NCBI RefSeq assembly: GCF_001949145.1
Contig: NW_019091511.1
Coordinates: 280,944-294,304 of the forward strand
DNA length: 13,361 nt
Origin: Acanthaster planci
Taxonomy: Eukaryota > Echinodermata > Asteroidea > Valvatida > Acanthasteridae
Reading direction: 5' to 3'
Numbering within the stretch: position 1 is the stretch's first letter; each line of letters begins with the position of its first letter. Both the position numbers and the translations under genes were made by a program. Positions 10,601 to 13,361 of the stretch are shown piece by piece. The notes beneath the pieces are model-generated. The model was not told the DNA's origin and did no database searches. It saw only the letters and a program-made list of their open reading frames with translations.

Positions 10601-11078
10601 TGTCTGTGGGAAATGTCTCAACATTATCCAAGTCAATGTGTCTCACACTTGACACAATTCGTCTAAAATGTGGCACTTCATCTGTTCATCTAGCCCTATG
10701 ACCAATGACATGACATTTGTAAACAATATGACTTTGGCACATGCTGGGCACATCATGCACACAGGACCTCTCTACTGTAGTTGGGCCGGCCCAACTGTAG
10801 CACTCTAGTTGGGACTGATGCTATAGTTGGGGCGTAACAATAATGGTTGAGTTTATTCTTACAAACTTCATACAAATACCTGGCGAGTTGGCCAGCTCTG
10901 TCATCCAGGATAAAAGCTTCTCTAGGCAAGTGTCATCGATGACCTTTTTGGAAGGGTCTAGAAGCACCCTCCACACTTCTGGCAGCGAATTCAGAGCATC
11001 ACTACCGGCATCATTTGTGTCGTTACGCCTACGCCGCGTACTGCCGTCTCGAGGCAACTGTAACGTGGATTCTGCCAT
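3834..11078 (-). CDS. BRAT1: BRAT1 (BRCA1-associated ATM activator 1) orthologue, nine coding exons
   Basis: The spliced CDS joins 11078-10880, 9795-9409, 8910-8175, 7880-7655, 6955-6769, 6338-6253, 6039-5859, 5365-5199 and 4652-3834. It totals 2988 nt (995 residues plus TAA), and all phases agree (1,1,2,0,1,0,1,0). Human BRAT1 is 821 residues; the excess is mostly a linker in exon 3. Family marks seen are DDTCLEKLL near the N-terminus, LCDPQWAIRDSA (about 644-655), IHDGESFV, FMRRATVNAFTKWL, DRDWEV (about 818-823), LEDEDPTV (about 903-910) and a final DCY. These sit in HEAT-like helical repeats. From the literature, BRAT1 binds INTS11/INTS9 and is linked to ATM/DNA-damage signalling and neuronal function; its C-terminus reaches the INTS11 active site. 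ATG 11078 is the first ATG after an in-frame stop (TAA at 11120-11118). An upstream coding exon is possible and is listed separately. No truncation or frameshift is seen. Confidence 0.95.
5199..5365 (-). CDS. BRAT1: BRAT1 coding exon 8 (residues 668-723)
   Basis: The acceptor is TTTTCCCAG (phase 1) and the donor is ACAGAG followed by GTGGGT (phase 0). It encodes DAFCDWFKYYKFHVHIVDC and IHDGESFVNATAMSALVDI, aligning without gaps with human [20 protein letters not shown] and QDPESYVRASAVTAMGQL. The exact spacing argues that exons 7 and 8 are joined directly, without the cryptic exon noted in intron 7. Confidence 0.92.
5859..6039 (-). CDS. BRAT1: BRAT1 coding exon 7 (residues 608-667)
   Basis: The acceptor is CCTTTTAG (phase 0) and the donor is ACTG followed by GTAAAA (phase 1). 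It contains the best conserved central HEAT motif, TMTKRLCDPQWAIRDSAICF (human LQKRLCHPCWEVRDSALEF as recalled). The Trp and the Arg-Asp-Ser-Ala helix cap are kept. Confidence 0.93.
6253..6338 (-). CDS. BRAT1: BRAT1 coding exon 6 (residues 579-607)
   Basis: This small 86-nt exon has the acceptor TCTATTTAG (phase 1) and the donor ACT followed by GTGAGT (phase 0). It reads NIRLAESTLMSLFLQLVEVL then KNPESNAT, matching the human LVTQALAVLLECLESPGSS region. It is too short for a standard ORF scan and was found by phase and similarity. Confidence 0.88.
6769..6955 (-). CDS. BRAT1: BRAT1 coding exon 5 (residues 517-578)
   Basis: The acceptor is TTTCTGCAG (phase 0) and the donor is A followed by GTGAGT (phase 1). 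It encodes GLYAVISQHTDLMDCASYIL and LRCHLLASVKVTKAVLSLAV, consistent with a helical repeat pair. The final phrase aligns with the human segment around CVRVQRAALDFLGTLS. A recent 80-bp tandem duplication sits 46 bp upstream of this acceptor. Confidence 0.87.
7002..7161. repeat. Perfect 80-bp tandem duplication
   Basis: Two identical 80-bp copies (7002-7081 and 7082-7161) start GAATGCATAAGAGTATCC and end in ATACAAAAAAA. Complete identity points to a recent event, a polymorphism or an assembly artefact. It lies in BRAT1 intron 4, 46 bp upstream of the exon 5 acceptor. It makes nearby minus-strand open frames look longer. Confidence 0.97.
7487..7603. mobile_element. Short foldback/MITE-like element with CTCF-like core
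   Basis: The left arm (7495-7523: ATGGCAGGCACAATAGG, then AAGGTGCTATTT) is complementary to the right arm (7569-7596: AAATAGCGCCCCCTACTG, then TGTCTGCCAT). The pairing extends weakly outward (TTGGAGC against ACCCCAA). The total is about 117 bp with a 45-nt loop and no coding potential. No clear target-site duplication is seen. It lies in BRAT1 intron 4. Confidence 0.6.
7573..7586 (-). promoter_or_regulatory. CTCF-like core motif
   Basis: Read on the minus strand this is CAGTAGGGGGCGCT, matching the bilaterian CTCF core (CCAGYAGGGGGCGCT) apart from its first base. It is the better preserved arm of the foldback element. It is a sequence match only; occupancy is unknown. Confidence 0.4.
7655..7880 (-). 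CDS. BRAT1: BRAT1 coding exon 4 (residues 441-516)
   Basis: The acceptor is TTTTTCACAG after a run of nine T (phase 2); the donor is GATAAG followed by GTAAAT (phase 0). It encodes NDSILQLQSDDFGSLLRL, then ITILCHCLSALERMVDK. Similarity to human BRAT1 is weak here. The call rests on phase agreement with both neighbours and a continuous open frame. The second half is cysteine- and histidine-rich (GHKCRCITILCHC), but no zinc-finger spacing is evident. Confidence 0.85.
8175..8910 (-). CDS. BRAT1: BRAT1 coding exon 3 (residues 196-440)
   Basis: It starts after TTTGTCAG (phase 1) and ends at AGAAG with donor GCAAGT (phase 2, a GC-AG intron). VDIAVSSLEDNCLFVVSAL matches the human segment ending SLFVASAASQLL. 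It then carries a polar, probably disordered linker (about residues 228-300) with a basic SPQKRSR patch near 280-286, followed by helical repeats (ATLGVLTKLVESKPTV, CSAAVDFVSSFLQTL). The linker accounts for most of the extra length over human BRAT1. Confidence 0.88.
9409..9795 (-). CDS. BRAT1: BRAT1 coding exon 2 (residues 67-195)
   Basis: It starts after ATAGCAG (phase 1) and ends TTAG with donor GTGAGA (phase 1). It encodes LDKKTGVIRFLQQ, CNLAGRVFALRLSAVLLN and ASIRNAWFASAGALIGSG, aligning with the second and third helical blocks of human BRAT1 (HPCLVELL, VLSFSLRLAG and TVRSGWIQGLRSL as recalled). The chosen acceptor gives exactly the human spacing after LEKLL. An alternative TAG 3 nt upstream would add one residue (a NAGNAG-like choice). 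Confidence 0.9.
9796..10879 (-). other. BRAT1 intron 1
   Basis: This 1084-nt intron contains the MITE-like element at 10504-10841 beside its donor. The remainder (9796-10503) shows nothing I can name. The minus-strand open frame at 10029-10277 and the plus-strand frame at 10241-10666 lack conserved motifs, and joining exon 1 directly to exon 2 restores the human spacing, so neither is needed. Confidence 0.8.
10504..10841. mobile_element. Palindrome-rich MITE, 338 bp, in BRAT1 intron 1
   Basis: The ends are inverted repeats starting ATTGTTACGCCCCAACTA; 37 of the outer 39 bp match. A second matching block lies inside each arm, CAGTTGGGCYGGCCCAACTA, so each arm spans about 70-95 bp. The left arm holds an extra piece of about 22 bp made of the same CCCAACTRTAG motif. 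The interior (about 10600-10765) is non-coding. The target duplication is unclear: TA at 10509-10510 and 10835-10836 would fit a mariner-type TA site, but the symmetry continues outside it. It ends 38 bp from the exon 1 splice donor of BRAT1. Confidence 0.8.
10880..11078 (-). CDS. BRAT1: BRAT1 coding exon 1 (residues 1-66)
   Basis: It begins MAESTLQLPRDG, followed by a basic STRRRRND stretch, then LPEVWRVLLDPSKKVIDDTC and LEKLLSWMTELANSP. The DDTCLEKLL block matches human BRAT1 as I recall it. The exon ends in CAG with intron GTATTT, phase 1. An upstream in-frame GTG at 11093 heads a second copy of the AEST repeat, but a eukaryotic start there is unlikely unless the upstream exon is used. Confidence 0.9.
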
Positions 11079-11366
11079 TGTGGATTCTGCCACTGCATCA
11101 ACACCGCAAACTACCCCTTAAGCTGTAGGTCTAATAGAAAGTAGGTATGTTCAATTCATAAAACATTACTCTTAATATACCCTACATAGATTCAGTTTCA
11201 CTTACTTCACAGAATCCAGTCCACCTCATTAGCTCAACACATATGTCACTTGTTCTGTAGGTAAGCTTGTGTCTTATCTAGTTGGTGCGTTCGATTAGCT
11301 TACGCGGGATGAGCTTGTGTACTGTGTCAAATATTAAACAGCCAGCGGAGACGAGGTTAAACTTAC

Positions 11367-11400
11367 TGATCAAAGCTACTCGAACGTTGGTGGCAACCAT
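11367..11400 (-). CDS. Possible upstream coding exon of BRAT1 (alternative start)
   Basis: ATG at 11400 opens MVATNVRVALI and ends one base into a codon at a strong donor (A followed by GTAAGT). Splicing to the AG at 11094-11093 would give A plus TG, an ATG in frame with AESTMAEST and the rest of BRAT1. The acceptor has a weak pyrimidine tract, and human BRAT1 has no matching extension, so this may instead be a non-coding 5' exon spliced to about 11129. An overlapping ATG at 11411 starts an 11-codon uORF (MAPSWLPPTFE). Confidence 0.3.
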
Positions 11401-11590
11401 GAGGGCGCCATTTTACTAATAAAGTCAAAACCCCTTTTCAACAGAGGGCGCAGTACAACTTTTGAACAGCGCACGCCGTTTTAATAAAAAAAATAGAGGG
11501 CGTACTTCAATTTTGCTGTAGTTGCAATCTTTAAACTGCTATTTCTAAGCCCACTAGAGAGCGCTGTTCAAAATATCAAGAGAAGGCGCT
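11401..11590 (+). repeat. Array of GAGGGCGC-type motifs in the promoter region
   Basis: Copies are at 11401-11408, 11444-11451, 11496-11503 (GAGGGCGT), 11557-11564 (GAGAGCGC) and 11582-11589 (GAAGGCGC). Copies 2-4 share a longer consensus, roughly GAGRGCGY, two or three bases, then TWCAAWTTT. They could be regulatory sites, for example CTCF-like AGRGGGCGC cores, or degenerate dispersed repeats. Confidence 0.55.
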
Positions 11591-11661
11591 AAATATTTAG
11601 TCAATAGACTGGTTCCTGAACGCAACCTAGTCTCCAGACATCCTTCAAACGCCGATTCGAG

Positions 11662-11752
11662 ATGACTGATAAAGTGCACGAGTCTATCGGAGATCCGAGT
11701 TTCGATCCGGAAAATGCGATTAAATCATCGTCAAGGGTCTTGACAACTGTTG
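11662..11752 (+). CDS. First coding exon of an unrecognised divergent gene
   Basis: ATG at 11662 has a G at -3 and an in-frame TGA upstream (11617-11619). The exon reads 30 codons, MTDKVHESIGDPSFDPENAI then KSSSRVLTTV, plus one base, and ends at TTG followed by GTAAGA, a strong donor (phase 1). The short acidic/polar start resembles the leader of a soluble cytosolic or nuclear protein; there is no signal peptide or membrane segment. I do not recognise the family. No second exon with matching phase and convincing coding character is visible up to the window end, so the first intron is probably longer than 1.6 kb. The head-to-head placement with BRAT1 suggests a shared housekeeping promoter. 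The exon call is moderately sure; function is unknown. Confidence 0.6.
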
Positions 11753-11844
11753 GTAAGACTGAATAAACGTTTAAAAAAATAATGACTTTTACAGTAATAG
11801 TGCATGGATATTTTTGACCCAAGGGATTGCAATTTGGAAAAAAA

Positions 11845-11945
11845 GTCCCCTTTAATGGGGACGTTCTCTCTTTTCTGCTTTTTTATTTGGGAAACTGGTG
11901 TTGTCCCCAAATAAAGGGAATTCCCCAAGTCCAGGGAAAGTCCCT
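11845..11945. repeat. GGGGAC/GTCCCC hairpin cluster with a kappaB-like palindrome
   Basis: GTCCCC-TTTAAT-GGGGAC (11845-11862) is a perfect 6-bp stem. Nearby are GTCCCCAAATAAAGGGA (starting about 11903), the 10-bp palindrome GGGAATTCCC (11916-11925, fitting the NF-kappaB consensus GGGRNNYYCC) and GGGAAAGTCCC. It may be a decayed foldback element; a regulatory role is speculative. Confidence 0.35.
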
Positions 11946-12295
11946 GAGTTGTGATCTGCGCCGCTGTTGAACAGAAGCAGCATCAACTTTACTTGCAGAA
12001 CTGTAAGACACAGCCCTGGGTGCCTCCTACCCAACAACTTTTTATGAGTTTGTATTACATGCATGGGTCATTGGTCATGAGTTTTCAAATGCAGTCAAGT
12101 TAGGTCAGATTAATCAGGCAGTCAGCAGGTCAGGCCTGGGTGGGGTAAGTGTGGATATCAGACAGCTGTAATTCTGCTTTCTCTATCAGATCTTCCCTGC
12201 CAAAGAAGTACAGCCCTAATATGATCTGGCATGATCAGCCAATCTGTGCAATCCACATACTTCCACTATCATCCAATCGCCCTTCCTTGCGAAAT

Positions 12296-12372
12296 TGCCC
12301 TTTGCAAACCCCCCCCCCATCAACTGGCTCCCGTACCAACTCACCCCTTTCCAACTGGCCCCTCTGAACTCA
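12296..12372 (-). repeat. Degenerate repeat, complement of the 12755-12880 array
   Basis: On the minus strand this reads as loose units such as GGCCAGTTGG, AAGGGGTGAGTTGG and GGAGCCAGTTG, ending in a run of ten G (a C run near 12310-12319). The unit resembles the plus-strand array 400 bp to the right. Confidence 0.45.
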
Positions 12373-12754
12373 AGGTGGGCTGCTGAGTGCAAGTCCTAGA
12401 CGGTACATAATGGGTCAGGAAAAAGTCATTTACATTTAAAATTAATTTGCATAAAATTGGTCAATTTCACATAGAATACTTGAAAGTCAAAAATCAATGC
12501 AGGAAGACATGAAATCATCAATTTGTAAAAGCAGTATTGAAATGAGATTCCAGAAACAACTGATTACTACATCAAGGGCTGACTTGGGCAGACAGTTGTC
12601 TTGTTGGAAAAATTTATATTATCCCAATGGAGAAATAAGAAGTAACACAGGCCATAGTATAAGATTAGAATTGTGGATTAAAAACACCCATAACACAAAC
12701 TAAACACAGACTTGATGAGAACCAATGCATTTTGCAAAGCATAAAATTTAGCCA

Positions 12755-12880
12755 GGGGGCGAGTGGGTAAGAGGTTGAGGTGTCAAGGGGGTGAGTTTGT
12801 AAGGTCAGTCAGGACATGAGTTTAGAATGGGGTGAGTCAGCTTGGAGGTGAGTTGGTCAGGGGGCAAGTTGACCTGACAT
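12755..12880 (+). repeat. Degenerate G-rich minisatellite
   Basis: Irregular units contain GGGGGYGAGT, GTGAGTTGGTCAGG and GGGGTGAGTCAG, with a spacing of roughly 17-28 bp. Copies are diverged, so the array is old. It is not coding; a plus-strand open frame starting at 12832 only overlaps it by chance. Confidence 0.5.
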
Positions 12881-12887
12881 CAGACCC

Positions 12888-12945
12888 AGTGATTATTGGG
12901 TTAGCTTTGAAAGCACGTTGTCGTGGGATCAAACCCCAGTTGGAC
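12888..12945 (+). repeat. tRNA-like segment, possible decayed SINE head
   Basis: TTAGCTTTGAAAGCACG (around 12901) followed by TTGTCGTGGGATCAAACCCC resembles the D-arm to T-arm order of a tRNA. TGGG-ATCAAAC-CCCA can form a T-arm-like stem-loop and approximates the B box (GGTTCGANTCC) with two changes. The acceptor stem and anticodon arm are not convincing, so it is not called a functional tRNA. Confidence 0.3.
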
Positions 12946-13361
12946 CATGATGTTATAATGTCATTTTTGCCCTACTCTAAAATGTCTCAATATCTTCCTT
13001 TAGTATTTGAAACTGATGTCAATGTTGTATTGCAGGATATCTGACTTTTCTTGTTCCTGATCTGTGGCTATGGAGGATTTTTTTCAAATGAGATATAAAG
13101 TCAAAAATTAGACAAGTCCTGAATTCCATTTTGTAATTATGATTTCACAATGAAAACAAAGATTTGTTGCAGTAAATGGTCAAGGTCCCCAAACACTGAC
13201 TGCTCTCATTCAGTTGCCATGGCAGCAGACAAGCAGAGCAAATTAGTACTGTCTGCTCTATAAACAATTTACATTTACTATCACTGTTAAAAACAGAAAG
13301 GCGTACTGTCCTCAAAACCTACACGTATCATGTTTGCAAATTTGGTAACTCAAAAATGTTC

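Larger units (their letters stand above)
11079..11661. promoter_or_regulatory. Probable bidirectional promoter of BRAT1 (-) and the right-hand gene (+)
   Basis: Only 583 bp separate the divergent start codons. No convincing TATA box is seen. The region has five plus-strand GAGGGCGC-type motifs (11401, 11444, 11496, 11557, 11582). The minus strand at about 11403-11414 reads AAAATGGCGCCC, similar to YY1 sites found at TATA-less starts. On the minus strand possible 5' UTR splice signals are A/GTAAGT at 11367/11366, A/GTAAGT at about 11214, and CTATTAG before about 11129. Transcription start sites cannot be fixed from sequence. Confidence 0.5.
11753..13361 (+). other. Presumed first intron of the right-hand gene
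   Basis: No exon can be supported here. The open frames at 12149-12367, 12497-12703 and 12832-13044 overlap low-complexity C- or G-rich DNA and lack family motifs. Contents worth naming are a cluster of GGGGAC/GTCCCC hairpins (11845-11945) and degenerate G-rich repeats in opposite orientation (12296-12372 and 12755-12880). A tRNA-like segment lies near 12888-12945. Confidence 0.5.

Noticed and set aside
13015-13090. Second exon of the right-hand gene after the TTGCAG acceptor at about 13035
   Set aside because: The phase-compatible frame is hydrophobic, stops after 17-18 codons, and has no convincing donor.
1-13361. CRISPR array, prokaryotic operon or phage system
   Set aside because: The only regular repeats are a spacerless minisatellite and a tandem duplication; genes have introns and poly(A) signals.

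Overview
The window is animal nuclear DNA. Genes are split by short introns (213-1084 nt) with GT-AG or GC-AG borders, there are AATAAA signals, and the AT-rich non-coding DNA holds small inverted-repeat transposons and minisatellites. There are no operons or ribosome-binding sites. Protein similarity to human genes and the compact introns suggest an invertebrate, plausibly a marine deuterostome or mollusc. The species cannot be fixed from the sequence alone.

Layout, left to right. (1) Positions 1-1070 hold the 3' end of a plus-strand mitochondrial aconitase gene (ACO2): part of its last intron with a 28-bp minisatellite, the last coding exon (815-958), and a short 3' UTR with AATAAA at 1046. 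(2) About 1071-2920 is intergenic, with one imperfect hairpin. (3) From roughly 2920 to 11078 or beyond lies a complete minus-strand BRAT1 gene. I rebuilt nine coding exons with consistent phases (2988 nt, 995 codons plus stop). It carries the family's N-terminal DDTCLEKLL block, HEAT-like repeats and the C-terminal Asp-Cys-Tyr. Its introns hold a 338-bp MITE-like element, a 117-bp foldback with a CTCF-like core, and a perfect 80-bp tandem duplication. A 171-bp pogo/Tigger-like element lies just 3' of the coding region. (4) Positions 11079-11661 look like a compact bidirectional promoter with repeated GAGGGCGC-type motifs. (5) A plus-strand first coding exon of an unrecognised gene lies at 11662-11752, followed by what is probably its first intron (11753 to the end) with G-rich degenerate repeats and a tRNA-like segment.

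ACO2 and BRAT1 converge, while BRAT1 and the right-hand gene diverge from a shared promoter region of about 580 bp. There is no sign of functional coupling: ACO2 is a TCA-cycle enzyme of the mitochondrial matrix, and BRAT1 is a HEAT-repeat partner of the Integrator nuclease INTS11 and of DNA-damage signalling. I found no previously undescribed multi-gene system. The most distinctive items are the palindromic MITE in BRAT1 intron 1, the promoter motif array, and a possible in-frame upstream coding exon for BRAT1. All similarity statements come from memory of family sequences, not from a search.
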